The translations under genes and the position numbers were made by a program. A stretch of DNA of 56,177 nt, taken from positions 1-56,177 of the forward strand of contig CACXFB010000112.1 of NCBI GenBank assembly GCA_902766825.1, given 5' to 3'. This document shows, piece after piece, positions 45,193 to 55,242 of this stretch. Below the pieces are notes generated by a model that saw only the letters and a program-made list of their open reading frames with translations, searched no databases and was not told where the DNA came from. The DNA is from an uncultured Lachnospiraceae bacterium. Its GTDB lineage: Bacteria; Bacillota; Clostridia; Lachnospirales; Lachnospiraceae. Positions within the stretch are counted from its first letter, which is position 1. Every line of letters begins with the position of its first letter.

Positions 45193-46077
45193 ATGAGTCA
45201 AAGAGTAACTGTTAAAGATGTTGCGGCGCAGGCAGGCGTTTCCGTTGCAACCGTATCTTACATAATGAATAATCGTACCGATGTTAAAATAAGTGATGCA
45301 ACAAGGAAAAAAGTTTTGCAGATAGCGAACCTTCTTAACTATACTCCAAGTGCAGCTGCAAAAAGCCTCGTCACAGGCAAGAATTTTATAATTGGTGTTT
45401 CGTATCGCCTTGTAGACAATTCACCTTCAAGAAATCTTGAGATAACAGGTTTTGTTAATCTTTTAATTGAACGTCTTAACCGTATGAATTATGATGTTAT
45501 GTTTATTCCGGTTATTAAGAATGATGATAACTTACCTGTTCGCAAAAACATTGATGGAATAATCGCAATAGATCTTAGTGAACAGGAATTCCGTGATTTA
45601 TCCGGAAGTTATCTTGTTCCTGTTATAGCTGTAGACATGATTGTTAACGATGATCTTTTCTATCAGATTCACACAAATTTTTCTTCATTCACAACAAAGA
45701 AACTTTCCGAAGATTCGGACAGTGTTCTTGTAATGGAAAAGTACGTTAACGAGAATTATATGGATTACATATGCAATAATATTCCTGACAGCAAACTATG
45801 TATATTAGATGCTGCTAACATGCCGGATAAAAAGTTCTTTAGTGGTAAACACATTATTGCTCTTGGTACATATCTTGCACTTATGCTTAAACCTTACGTT
45901 GCTGAAAATCACCTTACTGCAATCGCCTCAGATGTATATATGCATATACTTCCTGATAATATAACTGTTGTAGAAAGTGACGCAACAAAAAAGGCCAATG
46001 TAGCAATTAACCTTATGTTAAATGCCATTGACCGTAAATTCGAAGTTAATCATATATATGAGATTAATATTGATTAA
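45193..46077 (+). CDS. LacI-family regulator of maltodextrin use
   Basis: This protein of about 294 residues has the N-terminal helix-turn-helix TVKDVAAQAGVSVATVSYIM and hinge region of LacI/GalR proteins. A periplasmic-binding-protein-like effector domain follows. It is somewhat shorter than usual (about 330), mainly in the sensor, so ligand binding may be altered, but the frame is intact. The ATG at 45193 follows GGAG by six bases; the longer frame begins with a TTG that overlaps the site. It faces the maltodextrin operon across tandem operators. Confidence 0.9.
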   Translation: MSQRVTVKDVAAQAGVSVATVSYIMNNRTDVKISDATRKKVLQIANLLNYTPSAAAKSLVTGKNFIIGVSYRLVDNSPSRNLEITGFVNLLIERLNRMNYDVMFIPVIKNDDNLPVRKNIDGIIAIDLSEQEFRDLSGSYLVPVIAVDMIVNDDLFYQIHTNFSSFTTKKLSEDSDSVLVMEKYVNENYMDYICNNIPDSKLCILDAANMPDKKFFSGKHIIALGTYLALMLKPYVAENHLTAIASDVYMHILPDNITVVESDATKKANVAINLMLNAIDRKFEVNHIYEINID

Positions 46078-47447
46078 TCTTCACAATCAACAATATTAAT
46101 GTTTTCAATCCCGTTGTTTTTAAATAACGGGATCATTTTTTCATTTATCAGTTCCCCGCTTACCACAACAGGAATTGCGGGCGGGCAGGATACTACTGTC
46201 ATGCCACATATTTTTCCTGCTGCCTCATCTACATTTACTTTCCTTGACGGCGAAAATACCGCCTGTCTGATTGTCATTACTTTCTTTGGTACAAATATAC
46301 TTTGCGCACTCTCTTTTTTCACTAATATTTCTTCATGTTTTATTGTAGCCTTAATGCTATCAGCTGCATTTTTCACACGAATATAATCTATATCATCATT
46401 AAACGGTGAAAACATAAGCACAACAAAATTATTGTCGCTAAATTCACATTCTGCTTTGTGTTCTCTTAAAACATCTGCAAATGTGTTACCGTCAATACCG
46501 CTTTTACCGGTATACACTGTAATCTTTAAATCTTCATTACCTATAGTTTCAAAGCCCAGATTTCTTATATAATCCTCAAGCTCCTTTACTTTTTTGCCAG
46601 TCTTTATTATGTCATTCCTAAAACTCTCTTCGAGATACTTGTTACACATATCAAGCGACTGCATGATAACATATGATGGACTGGTTGATGCATAAAGTGA
46701 CATAATGTCTTTAACATTACTGCACTTTCCTGCAATCTCTTTTGACAGGTGAAGGTATGCACCTCCCGTAAGCACAGGCAGTGTCTTATGTGCCGAATCG
46801 TTACACATATCTGCTCCAAGTGCAATTGGATGCAAGGACTCTTTTAGAAAAGCCAGATATGCGCCATGTGCATTATCAACAAGCAAAAGCTTTCCGTTGT
46901 CATGACACAGTTTTGATATCGTCTGTATATCGGCAACATTTCCAAGGTAATCAGGTGAAGTTATATACAATGCAAATGCGTCTGTTGATTTTAAAACTTC
47001 TTCAATTCTTTCAACCGATACATTACACTGACAGATAGAATCATTGTTTTTATCGGGAAAAATCCATTCAACGTCCAAATCAAGCATTGCGCAATTGTTG
47101 ATAAACGCTTTATGTACATTTCTAAGGGCAATAATCTTTTTGCAGGTTAATTCACTGACACCATCACTTTTTGCAACGTTTTGCGCTATCGTAACCATAG
47201 ATGCTATACAATGAGTAGAACCATACGTTGAATAAAAGGTTGCACCGCTTTTAAACAAAAGCGATGCATTTTCTTCACTCTTTTTAATTATTCCGTCTGC
47301 ATGAAAGAGCGTGTCCGCTCCTTCTATCTCGGTAATATCGATATTTTCCGGTCCTATCATATTCTTTCCTTTGTGTCCCGGCATATGCAGACGACTGTAA
47401 TAACTCTCTGAGTATTTTTTTACATAATCACAAATCGGTGTATCCAT
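46074..47447 (-). CDS. Orn/Lys/Arg decarboxylase-family PLP enzyme
   Basis: This 457-residue PLP enzyme of the short Firmicute type (SpeA/YaaO-like) has RLHMPGHKGKNM near residue 20, then DITEIEGADTLFHADG. The PLP lysine lies in DSAHKTLPVLTGGAYLHL near residue 230, and a small C-terminal domain follows. It would decarboxylate arginine, lysine or ornithine to a polyamine; the substrate cannot be decided here. It lies 36 bases after ribH with no terminator between, so it may share the rib transcript. Its stop overlaps the convergent regulator's stop within TTAA. Confidence 0.88.
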   Translation of the reverse strand: MDTPICDYVKKYSESYYSRLHMPGHKGKNMIGPENIDITEIEGADTLFHADGIIKKSEENASLLFKSGATFYSTYGSTHCIASMVTIAQNVAKSDGVSELTCKKIIALRNVHKAFINNCAMLDLDVEWIFPDKNNDSICQCNVSVERIEEVLKSTDAFALYITSPDYLGNVADIQTISKLCHDNGKLLLVDNAHGAYLAFLKESLHPIALGADMCNDSAHKTLPVLTGGAYLHLSKEIAGKCSNVKDIMSLYASTSPSYVIMQSLDMCNKYLEESFRNDIIKTGKKVKELEDYIRNLGFETIGNEDLKITVYTGKSGIDGNTFADVLREHKAECEFSDNNFVVLMFSPFNDDIDYIRVKNAADSIKATIKHEEILVKKESAQSIFVPKKVMTIRQAVFSPSRKVNVDEAAGKICGMTVVSCPPAIPVVVSGELINEKMIPLFKNNGIENINIVDCED

Positions 47448-47483
47448 AATATTCTCGTCTTTGCTGTAATCACATACCTAATC

Positions 47484-47945
47484 TTATAAATTGTTCATAA
47501 GATTAATCATCTCAATAGCACCGCATGCTACGTCATAACCTTTATTACCAGCCTTAGTACCGGCTCTTTCAATAGCCTGCTCGATATTATCTGTTGTAAG
47601 AACACCAAATAATACCGGAATACCTGCCTCAAGTCCTACACTTGCAACACCTTTGCTTACTTCTGCGCATACATAATCATAATGGCTTGTAGCACCTTTA
47701 ATTACAGCTCCAAGACAAATGATTGCATCATATTTTCCTGCATTAGCCATCTTCTTTGCAACAAGCGGAATCTCGAATGCGCCCGGTACATATGCAACAT
47801 CAATATCATCATCATTTACACCGTGACGTACAAGTGCATCCTGTGCCCCGCCTACAAGCTTTGATACGATAAATTCATTAAATCTTGCTGCAACGATTCC
47901 TACTCTTAAACCTGTTCCTACTACATTTCCTTCAATTTTGTTCAT
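47484..47945 (-). CDS. ribH: 6,7-dimethyl-8-ribityllumazine synthase
   Basis: This protein of 153 residues has [60 protein letters not shown] and the C-terminal [20 protein letters not shown], the lumazine synthase pattern. It condenses the RibBA and RibD products to lumazine, the substrate of RibE. The ATG at 47943-47945 is eight bases after GGAGG; the longer start overlaps that site. It is the last rib gene of the operon. Confidence 0.96.
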   Translation of the reverse strand: MNKIEGNVVGTGLRVGIVAARFNEFIVSKLVGGAQDALVRHGVNDDDIDVAYVPGAFEIPLVAKKMANAGKYDAIICLGAVIKGATSHYDYVCAEVSKGVASVGLEAGIPVLFGVLTTDNIEQAIERAGTKAGNKGYDVACGAIEMINLMNNL

Positions 47946-48013
47946 TTTCTTTTCCTCCATTTTAAAATATATATTATCTTTTATCGATTTATATCTGATA
48001 TCTTATGTATAAA

Positions 48014-49219
48014 TCATTTATTCTCTTCGTAATCTGTCATGTGATGCATTCTCTTTTGCTTTGTAAGAAGATAAGTAAGGTCCTCATTCTTAGGCTTAAT
48101 CTGTATAGGAACTCTCTCTTCGATTGTTATTCCATAACCTGATAATCCTGATATCTTAGTCGGATTATTTGTAAGAAGCCTTAATCTTTTAACTCCAAGG
48201 TCGTAAAGAATCTGTGCGCCCATTCCGTACTCTCTCATATCAGCAGGGAATCCTAACTTAATGTTGGCATCAACCGTATCAAGTCCTTCTTCCTGAAGAG
48301 CGTATGCCTTAATCTTATTGATAAGACCGATTCCTCTTCCCTCCTGTCTAAGATAAAGCAGGCAGCCTCTCTTTTCCTGAGCTATTGTCTTAAGTGCAGT
48401 ATCAAGCTGCTCACCGCAGTCACATCTGTAAGAACCAAGCACATCACCTGTAAAGCACTCTGAATGAACCCTGCAAAGCACTGGTTCGCCGTCAGCCACA
48501 TCTCCCATTGTAAGCGCAATATGATGCTCGCCTGTAAGTTTATTTTCATATCCGTAAATGTTAAATACGCCGTACTTTGTTGGTAGCTTTGCAGCTGCAG
48601 AACGTCTTACTATTGAATCATCCTTAAGTCTGTATTTGATGAGATCTTCAATCGTTATAACCGTAAGATTATATTCTTTTGCAAACTCAAGAAGTTCGGT
48701 TGTTCTCATCATTGTTCCGTCGTCCTTCATTATCTCACAGCAAAGTCCGCACTCTTTTAAACCTGCAAGCTTCATAAGGTCAACTGTTGCTTCTGTGTGT
48801 CCGTTTCTCTTTAACACACCACCTTCTCTTGCCTCAAGAGGGAACATATGTCCCGGTCTTCTAAAATCCTCAGGCTTTGCATCATCCTCTACAACTTTCA
48901 TTGCTGTAAGAGAACGTTCAACTGCCGAAATTCCTGTTGTTGTGTCAACATGATCAATAGATACAGTAAATGCTGTTGAATGATTATCTGTATTAACAGC
49001 AACCATCTGTGAAAGATCAAGTTTCTTACACATATCACTGCTCATAGGCATACAGATTAATCCCTTAGCCTTGCTGGCCATAAAGTTAACATTTTCAGTT
49101 GTTGCAAACTGCGCTGCACAGATTAAATCACCTTCATTTTCTCTGTCCGGGTCATCGATAACAACTATTATCTTACCTTCTCTTAAATCTTCAAGTGCCT
49201 GCTCAATTGTTCCAATCAT
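48014..49219 (-). CDS. ribBA: Bifunctional DHBP synthase / GTP cyclohydrolase II
   Basis: This 401-residue fusion has an N-terminal RibB domain ([40 protein letters not shown], then GHTEATVDL), which makes dihydroxybutanone phosphate. The C-terminal RibA domain has the zinc cysteines in [20 protein letters not shown] and the catalytic [20 protein letters not shown]; it opens GTP. Both active sites look complete. It follows ribE by 44 bases in the FMN-controlled operon. Confidence 0.97.
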   Translation of the reverse strand: MIGTIEQALEDLREGKIIVVIDDPDRENEGDLICAAQFATTENVNFMASKAKGLICMPMSSDMCKKLDLSQMVAVNTDNHSTAFTVSIDHVDTTTGISAVERSLTAMKVVEDDAKPEDFRRPGHMFPLEAREGGVLKRNGHTEATVDLMKLAGLKECGLCCEIMKDDGTMMRTTELLEFAKEYNLTVITIEDLIKYRLKDDSIVRRSAAAKLPTKYGVFNIYGYENKLTGEHHIALTMGDVADGEPVLCRVHSECFTGDVLGSYRCDCGEQLDTALKTIAQEKRGCLLYLRQEGRGIGLINKIKAYALQEEGLDTVDANIKLGFPADMREYGMGAQILYDLGVKRLRLLTNNPTKISGLSGYGITIEERVPIQIKPKNEDLTYLLTKQKRMHHMTDYEENK

Positions 49220-49263
49220 AATCTTATTCCTTCCTGATTATATTTTATTAACATTTTTACTAT

Positions 49264-49917
49264 CTACATAAAACCATTCTCTGCAAGAAAATCTGCCGTA
49301 ATCCTGCTTTTAGGAGTCTCATTTACACTTGCAGGAAGCATAAGTTTTTCAACATATTTTCCTATTATGTCATTTTCAATGTTGATTATACTTCCGACAT
49401 TCTTTGTTGTAAGATTAGTAACTTCTCTCGTATGCGGAATTACCGATACCTTAAATGAACTGTCATCAACATATGCAACCGTAAGGCTTATTCCGTCCAA
49501 TGTCACTGAACCTTTTTCAACTATGTATCTTAAAAGCTGTTTTGAACAGTTTATTGTATACCATACTGCGTTACTGTCTTTTTTTATCTCGACCACGGTA
49601 CCGGTCCCGTCGATGTGTCCGGATACTATATGTCCGCCAAATCTTCCACCGGCTGCCATTGCACGCTCAAGATTTACCATGCCGCCTTCTTTTAATGTGG
49701 AAAGACTGCTTCTATGTATTGTCTCCGGCATAACATCGGCACAAAACTGCGAATCCGTCATATCGGTCACTGTAAGACAGACTCCGTTAACCGCAATGCT
49801 GTCTCCTATCTTAGAATCCTCTAAAACCTTTTTACAACTTATCGTTATCTTATAACTGTCACCGTTACCGTTAATACTTTTTACACTTCCGGTTTCCTCA
49901 ACTATTCCGGTAAACAC
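49264..49917 (-). CDS. ribE: Riboflavin synthase alpha subunit
   Basis: This 217-residue protein is made of two homologous lumazine-binding halves, each with a family motif (MFTGIVEETGSVKSI; GDSIAVNGVCLTVT; GGRFGGHIVSGHIDGTGTV; KGSVTLDGISLTVAYVDDSS). It dismutates two lumazines to riboflavin. Its start overlaps the ribD stop by 16 bases, suggesting coupling. The length is standard. Confidence 0.96.
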   Translation of the reverse strand: MFTGIVEETGSVKSINGNGDSYKITISCKKVLEDSKIGDSIAVNGVCLTVTDMTDSQFCADVMPETIHRSSLSTLKEGGMVNLERAMAAGGRFGGHIVSGHIDGTGTVVEIKKDSNAVWYTINCSKQLLRYIVEKGSVTLDGISLTVAYVDDSSFKVSVIPHTREVTNLTTKNVGSIINIENDIIGKYVEKLMLPASVNETPKSRITADFLAENGFM

Positions 49918-51023
49918 ATATTACACCTTCCTTCTATAAGAATGTCATCCCCAAATCTTGTTGTCTTAATATCACTAAGCTTAACAGCATCCGCCATTTT
50001 CTCTATTCCCTCTCCCTCTACAGGAGATTTTGCTTTTCCTGCAATTATCTTTGGGGCGATGTAAGCATATACTCTGTTAACAAGTTTATTTCTTATAAAT
50101 GAGCCGTGAATCTGTGCACCGCCTTCGACAAGAACACTGTCTATCTTCATTTTACCAAGCTCGTTCATAAGCTCATTTAGGTTAACGTGTCCGTCATCAC
50201 TGCCTGTTCTTATTGTTGTTATGTTACAGTCATTAAGTCTTTTTATCTTCTCTTCATCCGTGCAGCAATGTGCTATTATTGTAGGAATGCTTCCCGCAGT
50301 CTTTACAATATCACATTCCATCGGAATTCTAAGATTGCTGTCGCATATTATCCTGACAGGATTGACACCATCTTCAATTCTGCAGTTTAGCATAGGATTA
50401 TCAGCAATAACAGTTCCCACACCAACAAGAATAGAAGAATATTTTTTTCTAAGAAAATGAACATGCTCCCTTGCACTCTCACCTGTTATCCACTTTGAAT
50501 CTCCCGTGACAGAGCAAATCTTTCCGTCAAGTGTACATGCGTATTTCATAGCGACAAACGGTCTTTTGGTTGTAATGTAATGATAGAAAATCTCATTCAT
50601 ATCCTCGCACTCTTTTTCAAGTATGCCTGTTACAACTTCTATTCCCGCATCCCTTAAAATATTAACCGATTTTCCTTTTACAAGAGGATTCGAGTCCATG
50701 CTTCCGATATAAACTTTTGCAATCTTTTTCTCAATAATTATCTCAGTGCAAGGTGGCGTCTTACCATAATGACAACACGGTTCAAGCGTAACATAAAGTG
50801 TTGCTCCTGTTGTATCTTCCTTGCATCTTAAAAGTGCATTTCTCTCTGCATGATACTCTCCGTATCTCTCATGACATGCTTCACTTATTATCCTTCCATT
50901 CTTAACCACAACGCATCCCACCATGGGATTTGGTGATGTATGTCCCATCGCACTCTTAGCAAGTTCAATTGCTCTTGCCATATAATATTCATTAGTATTG
51001 TAATTATTAGCTGTATCGCACAT
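49902..51023 (-). CDS. ribD: Bifunctional pyrimidine deaminase/reductase RibD
   Basis: This 373-residue protein has a deaminase domain with zinc motif HAERNALL and LEPCCHYGKTPPCTE. The reductase domain carries KYACTLDGKICSVTGDSKWI and VGVGTVIADNPMLNCR, then VEGGAQIHGSF. It performs two middle steps of riboflavin synthesis. The ATG directly follows the U-run of a small hairpin whose 3' arm contains the only AGGGG-like ribosome site, so its translation can be masked. It is the first gene after the FMN riboswitch. Confidence 0.96.
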   Translation of the reverse strand: MCDTANNYNTNEYYMARAIELAKSAMGHTSPNPMVGCVVVKNGRIISEACHERYGEYHAERNALLRCKEDTTGATLYVTLEPCCHYGKTPPCTEIIIEKKIAKVYIGSMDSNPLVKGKSVNILRDAGIEVVTGILEKECEDMNEIFYHYITTKRPFVAMKYACTLDGKICSVTGDSKWITGESAREHVHFLRKKYSSILVGVGTVIADNPMLNCRIEDGVNPVRIICDSNLRIPMECDIVKTAGSIPTIIAHCCTDEEKIKRLNDCNITTIRTGSDDGHVNLNELMNELGKMKIDSVLVEGGAQIHGSFIRNKLVNRVYAYIAPKIIAGKAKSPVEGEGIEKMADAVKLSDIKTTRFGDDILIEGRCNMCLPE

Positions 51024-51061
51024 AAAAAAATCCCCTGGGAACCATATTGATTCTTTGGGGA
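51024..51061 (-). terminator. FMN riboswitch expression platform at the ribD start
   Basis: On the minus strand CCCCAAAGAATC pairs imperfectly with GGTTCCCAGGGG, followed by ATTTTTTT and the ribD ATG. The 3' arm contains the likely ribosome site, so the hairpin can act as terminator, as ribosome-site sequestor, or as both. The bases at 51051-51060 are exactly complementary to the riboswitch 5' strand at 51238-51247. Confidence 0.75.
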
Positions 51062-51133
51062 AAAGTTCATCTTATATATTCATAATTCCGTCTGCAGTAT
51101 AATCATATTAAACTATAGGCAAACTAATATAAA

Positions 51134-51248
51134 CCGTCCTTTTCTCATCCAGACTATAACTGTCGGCCTTGGAATCTCACCAAATCAACTGCAACGCAGC
51201 TCGCGGGCTTTTACCGCCGGTAGGGAATCTCACCCTGCCCCAAAGAAC
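51134..51248 (-). ncRNA. FMN riboswitch (RFN element)
   Basis: The minus strand carries the conserved RFN sequence blocks GGGGCAGGGTGAGATTCCC, TACCGGCGGTAAAAGCCCGC, then TTGATTTGGTGAGATTCCAA and GGCCGACAGT...GTCTGGATGAGA, in the right order and spacing. It binds FMN and turns off the rib operon. A promoter lies just upstream and the ribD hairpin just downstream. Confidence 0.97.
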
Positions 51249-51254
51249 ATTTTT

Positions 51255-51282
51255 ATTATAATACATAATCACATTATTGCAA
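51255..51282 (-). promoter_or_regulatory. Promoter of the riboflavin operon
   Basis: TTGCAA and a perfect TATAAT on the minus strand are 16 bases apart, ending a few bases before the riboswitch. Confidence 0.7.
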
Positions 51283-51336
51283 CCGATATGACGAAACTTT
51301 TATATAATTTCTTATATTTTGTTCATTTATCTGCAT

Positions 51337-52113
51337 TCACGATAAAGCAACATCAAGAATCATCATAATTAAAAATCCTGCTATAACAGCTGCTGTTCCT
51401 GCTTTTGATTTTTTAGTTTCACCCTGATATATATTTATCTGTGGAATTAACTCCTCAACCACAACGTATATCATTGCTCCTGCCGCAAAGGAAAGCATCC
51501 ACGGCATGTAATTGGATATTCTTGTTGCTGCAAGAACTGTCATCATTCCAAAGACAGGCTCCACAATTCCGGACATCATTCCAATGAAAAATGATTTAAA
51601 TTTTGTAAAGCCTTCCTGACGCATAGGCAGCGATATAGCCGCTCCTTCCGGGAAGTTTTGTATCCCGATTCCAAATGCAAATACTGCCGCCGCATAAAAC
51701 ATCGAGCTTTCCCTGCTTAGCCCTGCCATGGCAAATGCTGCCCCGACACTTATTCCTTCCGGTATGTTATGAAGTGTTACGGCCGTTAACATAAGTGCGT
51801 TGTTATTACTTATTTTCATCTTCATTTTCATAAATACCGCATCCATTGTGTAAATGAATACTCCTCCCGCGGCAAAGCCAAGAGCCGCAGGCAAAAAACC
51901 AAGTCTTCCAAGATAACTTGACTCTTCAATTGAAGGAATAAGCAATGACCAGATCGATGCAGCCATCATAACCCCCGCCGCAAATCCAAGACACAGTCTT
52001 TGCGAAAGTGGATTTATATTTTTCCTGAATAAAAAAACTACTGCCGCCCCCAAGGTAGTCATCAAAAAAGTGAATCCTGTTCCAAGAGCGGCAAAAATAA
52101 AAGCTTCGTGCAT
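51337..52113 (-). CDS. ZIP-family divalent metal transporter
   Basis: This 258-residue membrane protein has about eight hydrophobic segments and the ZIP metal-site helices TLHNIPEGISVGAAFAM and IGIQNFPEGAAISLPM, followed by SGIVEPVFGMM, as in ZupT-like proteins. It should import zinc, iron or manganese. No metal regulator or operator is recognised next to it. It lies 64 bases after ybaK and before the rib promoter, and I see no strong terminator at its end. Confidence 0.92.
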   Translation of the reverse strand: MHEAFIFAALGTGFTFLMTTLGAAVVFLFRKNINPLSQRLCLGFAAGVMMAASIWSLLIPSIEESSYLGRLGFLPAALGFAAGGVFIYTMDAVFMKMKMKISNNNALMLTAVTLHNIPEGISVGAAFAMAGLSRESSMFYAAAVFAFGIGIQNFPEGAAISLPMRQEGFTKFKSFFIGMMSGIVEPVFGMMTVLAATRISNYMPWMLSFAAGAMIYVVVEELIPQINIYQGETKKSKAGTAAVIAGFLIMMILDVALS

Positions 52114-52177
52114 AAAATGTCTCTTTTTAGGATTACCTCATTGTTATTAACATCTTATTCACGAAACTTATAGTATG

Positions 52178-52663
52178 TTACTTTCTGCAAATATCAGCAG
52201 TATCTGCTTTAACTACCTTGATAAGATCTGCCGGTGACAAAATTAGCTGAATGCCTATCTTACCTCCCGATATAATAATCTTGTCATGATTTAAGCAGCT
52301 TGCATCTATAACTGTCTTAAATAGTTTTTTCATTCCAATCGGTGTGCATCCTCCGCGAATATAACCCGTGATGCCGTTTAAATCCTTTACATGGAGTGTT
52401 TCAACTGCTTTTTCTCCAACACTTTTTGCAGCTTCCTTTAAATCAATCTCCTTATCAACAGGAATGCAAAAAACATAGTATTCTTTACTCTTGCCGACCG
52501 TAACAATTGTCTTAAAGGATTCATCATAGCTTTGTCCAAGTTTATCTGCGATGTGAACACCATCTATAAACTCGTCACACTCATATGTATTAACAGTGTA
52601 ATCAATTTTGTTTTTATCAAGAATTCTCATGGCATTGGTTTTGATTTCTTTCGCTTTAGCCAT
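52178..52663 (-). CDS. ybaK: Cys-tRNA(Pro) deacylase YbaK
   Basis: This protein of about 161 residues has the YbaK/ProX fold: TIVTVGKSKEYYVFCIPVDK, the catalytic lysine region, and GYIRGGCTPIGMKKLFKTVI, typical of the YbaK branch. It hydrolyses cysteine wrongly attached to tRNA-Pro. The ATG follows GGAGG by five bases; the longer frame start overlaps that site. It sits after the glgP terminator. Confidence 0.93.
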   Translation of the reverse strand: MAKAKEIKTNAMRILDKNKIDYTVNTYECDEFIDGVHIADKLGQSYDESFKTIVTVGKSKEYYVFCIPVDKEIDLKEAAKSVGEKAVETLHVKDLNGITGYIRGGCTPIGMKKLFKTVIDASCLNHDKIIISGGKIGIQLILSPADLIKVVKADTADICRK

Positions 52664-52680
52664 AACTGCCTCCAAAAAAT

Positions 52681-52720
52681 AAAGCCGTTGTCTATGAAAA
52701 ATGCAATAAACAACGGCTTT
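52681..52720 (-). terminator. Terminator of glgP
   Basis: AAAGCCGTTG and CAACGGCTTT form a 10-base stem followed by ATTTTTTGG on the minus strand. The U-run runs into the ybaK ribosome site, so ybaK must use its own transcript or read-through. Confidence 0.88.
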
Positions 52721-52759
52721 TATTCAATAATTTAATTAATTATATATTGAAGCCAGCAA

Positions 52760-55021
52760 TTAGTTTAACTTCCATACATCCTGATTGTACTGCTCGATAG
52801 TTCTGTCTGATGAGAAGAATCCTGCCTTTGCGATGTTAACAAGCATCTTCTTAGCCCATGTCTTACGATCAGCATAATCTGCAATTGCCTGATCCTTAAC
52901 TTTGATGTAATCTTCAACATCAAGTAATGTCATGAACCAATCCTTTGTAACAATCTCATGATAGAGTCTCTGTAAGTTATCATAGTTACCTACAGCAACC
53001 ATCTGTGGGCTGATTAAGAACTCAACAAGCTTAGAAATCTCTGGATTGTTCTTTAATATCTCAAGTGCACAATAATCACCCTTAGCATAATGCTCGATAA
53101 CTGAATCAGAATCAGCACCGAAGATGTAGATATTCTCATCTCCAACTAACTGATGAATCTCAACGTTAGCACCGTCATCTGTTCCAAGAGTAACTGCACC
53201 GTTAAGCATGAACTTCATGTTACCTGTTCCTGAAGCTTCCTTAGATGCAAGTGAAATCTGCTCTGAAATATCACATGCAGGGAATAACTTCTCAGCTGCT
53301 GTTACATTGTAGTTCTCAACCATAACAACCTTGATGTACTTGCTAACTTCAGGATCGTTGTTGATTAATTCCTGTAAGCAAAGGATTGCATGGATAATAT
53401 CCTTAGCAATGATGTATGCAGGAGCTGCCTTAGCACCAAATACAAATGTTATAGGTGTCTTAGGTGTCTTTCCTTCTTTAATCTCAAGATACTTGTTAAT
53501 GATGTAAAGAACATTTAACTGCTGTCTCTTGTATTCGTGAAGTCTCTTAACCTGAATATCGAAGATAGAGTTCTCATCAATATCCTGATTTACATTAGCC
53601 TTAACGAAGTCCTTAAGGACAACCTTTGCATCCTTCTTGATTGCAAGAAGCTTATCAAGAACTGCATCGTCATCCTTGAACTGAAGAAGTTTCTCAAGTT
53701 CATTAGCATCCTTCTTAAATCCAGGTCCGATAAGTTCTTCAATAAGATTTGTAAGAGGATGATTACAATGCATTAACCATCTACGGAATGTAATACCGTT
53801 AGTCTTGTTGTTAAACTTCTCAGGATAGATATCATAGAAGTTCTTAAGCTCACTGTTCTTAAGAATCTCTGTATGAAGATATGCAACACCGTTAACGCTG
53901 AATGAATAATGAATATCCATATGTGCCATATGAACTCTGTTGCTCTCGTCAATGATTGCAACTGAAGGATCGCTAAACTTAGCTCTTACTCTGTTATCAA
54001 GTTCTCTGATAATTGGAATAAGGTGTGGAACAACTTCCTCAAGGTAATCCATTGGCCACTTCTCAAGAGCTTCTGCAAGAATTGTATGGTTAGTATATGC
54101 ACAAGTCTTAGAAACTGTATCAATTGCCTCATCCATGCTGATTCCCTGTGATGTCATAATTCTGATTAATTCAGGAATAACCATACTTGGGTGTGTATCA
54201 TTGATCTGGATTACTGCATATTCATTAAGTTTTCTTAAATCATCGCATCCTCTTGCCTTAGCTTCTTCAATAATAAGCTGTGCACCGTTGCTTACCATGA
54301 AATACTGCTGGTAAATTCTAAGAAGCTGTCCTTCTCTTGTGCTGTCATCCGGATAAATGAAAAGAGTAAGGTTCTTAGCAATATCATGCTGATCAAACTT
54401 GATTCCGTCATATACAAGGTTCTCATCAACTGTATCAATATCAAATAAATGAAGTTTGATTGCTTTGTTATCATATCCGCTTACATCAATATCATAAAGT
54501 GTTGACTTTAATGTAAAGTTCTTAAATGGAACCTCGTAAGAGTTGCTCTGTCTTGTAGACCAGCAATTCTCTGTAATCCAATTGTTAGGTGTCTCTTTCT
54601 GAAGCTTATTCTCAAATACCTGCTTAAATAATCCAAGGTGATAGTTAAGTGTGATACCTGCTCCAGCCATTCCTAATGTAGCAATAGAATCAATAAAACA
54701 TGCTGCAAGTCTTCCAAGACCACCATTACCGAGTGAAGGCTCTAACTCAACTTCTTCAATCTTAGTGATATCCTTACCATTGTCAGCAAGCTCTTTGCTG
54801 ATCTCATCATAGATACCTAAATTAATAAGATTGTTAGATAAAAGCTTTCCGATAAGGAATTCAGCTGATATGTAGTAGATCTGCTTCTTTCCCTCATTAT
54901 AACCTTTGTTCTGGATAGAATCCTTTGTGAGTTTTAAAAGTCCAACGTATACTTCTTCGTCAGAACACTCCTTGATAGACTTGTTGAATAACTCCTCAAC
55001 AACTTTTGCTAAATTGCTCAT
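52760..55021 (-). CDS. glgP: Glycogen/maltodextrin phosphorylase
   Basis: This 753-residue GT35 phosphorylase has [39 protein letters not shown] and the active-site region NGITFRRWL. The PLP-lysine motif is [20 protein letters not shown]. It releases glucose-1-phosphate from glycogen or maltodextrin. It is somewhat shorter than E. coli enzymes (about 800). AAAGGAG precedes the ATG by about six bases. It is not in the mal operon but would act on the same pool of oligosaccharides. Confidence 0.95.
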   Translation of the reverse strand: MSNLAKVVEELFNKSIKECSDEEVYVGLLKLTKDSIQNKGYNEGKKQIYYISAEFLIGKLLSNNLINLGIYDEISKELADNGKDITKIEEVELEPSLGNGGLGRLAACFIDSIATLGMAGAGITLNYHLGLFKQVFENKLQKETPNNWITENCWSTRQSNSYEVPFKNFTLKSTLYDIDVSGYDNKAIKLHLFDIDTVDENLVYDGIKFDQHDIAKNLTLFIYPDDSTREGQLLRIYQQYFMVSNGAQLIIEEAKARGCDDLRKLNEYAVIQINDTHPSMVIPELIRIMTSQGISMDEAIDTVSKTCAYTNHTILAEALEKWPMDYLEEVVPHLIPIIRELDNRVRAKFSDPSVAIIDESNRVHMAHMDIHYSFSVNGVAYLHTEILKNSELKNFYDIYPEKFNNKTNGITFRRWLMHCNHPLTNLIEELIGPGFKKDANELEKLLQFKDDDAVLDKLLAIKKDAKVVLKDFVKANVNQDIDENSIFDIQVKRLHEYKRQQLNVLYIINKYLEIKEGKTPKTPITFVFGAKAAPAYIIAKDIIHAILCLQELINNDPEVSKYIKVVMVENYNVTAAEKLFPACDISEQISLASKEASGTGNMKFMLNGAVTLGTDDGANVEIHQLVGDENIYIFGADSDSVIEHYAKGDYCALEILKNNPEISKLVEFLISPQMVAVGNYDNLQRLYHEIVTKDWFMTLLDVEDYIKVKDQAIADYADRKTWAKKMLVNIAKAGFFSSDRTIEQYNQDVWKLN

Positions 55022-55172
55022 GAATTGCTCCTTTCATATGTGCATATATTTTTTCATATTTAATTATTTGCATATTATTTATGAACATAAGCTTTGCGCA
55101 TATTTCACGCACATTAATACAATATAATAAAATCATAAAAAATTCAAGTTCATTATTATATAATCCGAAAAA

Positions 55173-55208
55173 AATCTGCATCATATCCCTTCGAATATAA
55201 TGCAGATT
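55173..55208 (-). terminator. Terminator of the FliD-like gene
   Basis: AATCTGCAT and ATGCAGATT form a nine-base stem with an 18-base loop, followed by a U-run (TTTTTCGG) on the minus strand. It lies about 35 bases after the stop at 55243. Confidence 0.85.
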
Positions 55209-55242
55209 CAGTATAATTCCATAATTATAATTTTTTTATAAA

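Noticed and set aside
45193-46077. Regulator as a truncated pseudogene
   Set aside because: It is short for LacI proteins, but the frame, start, promoter and DNA-binding domain are intact.
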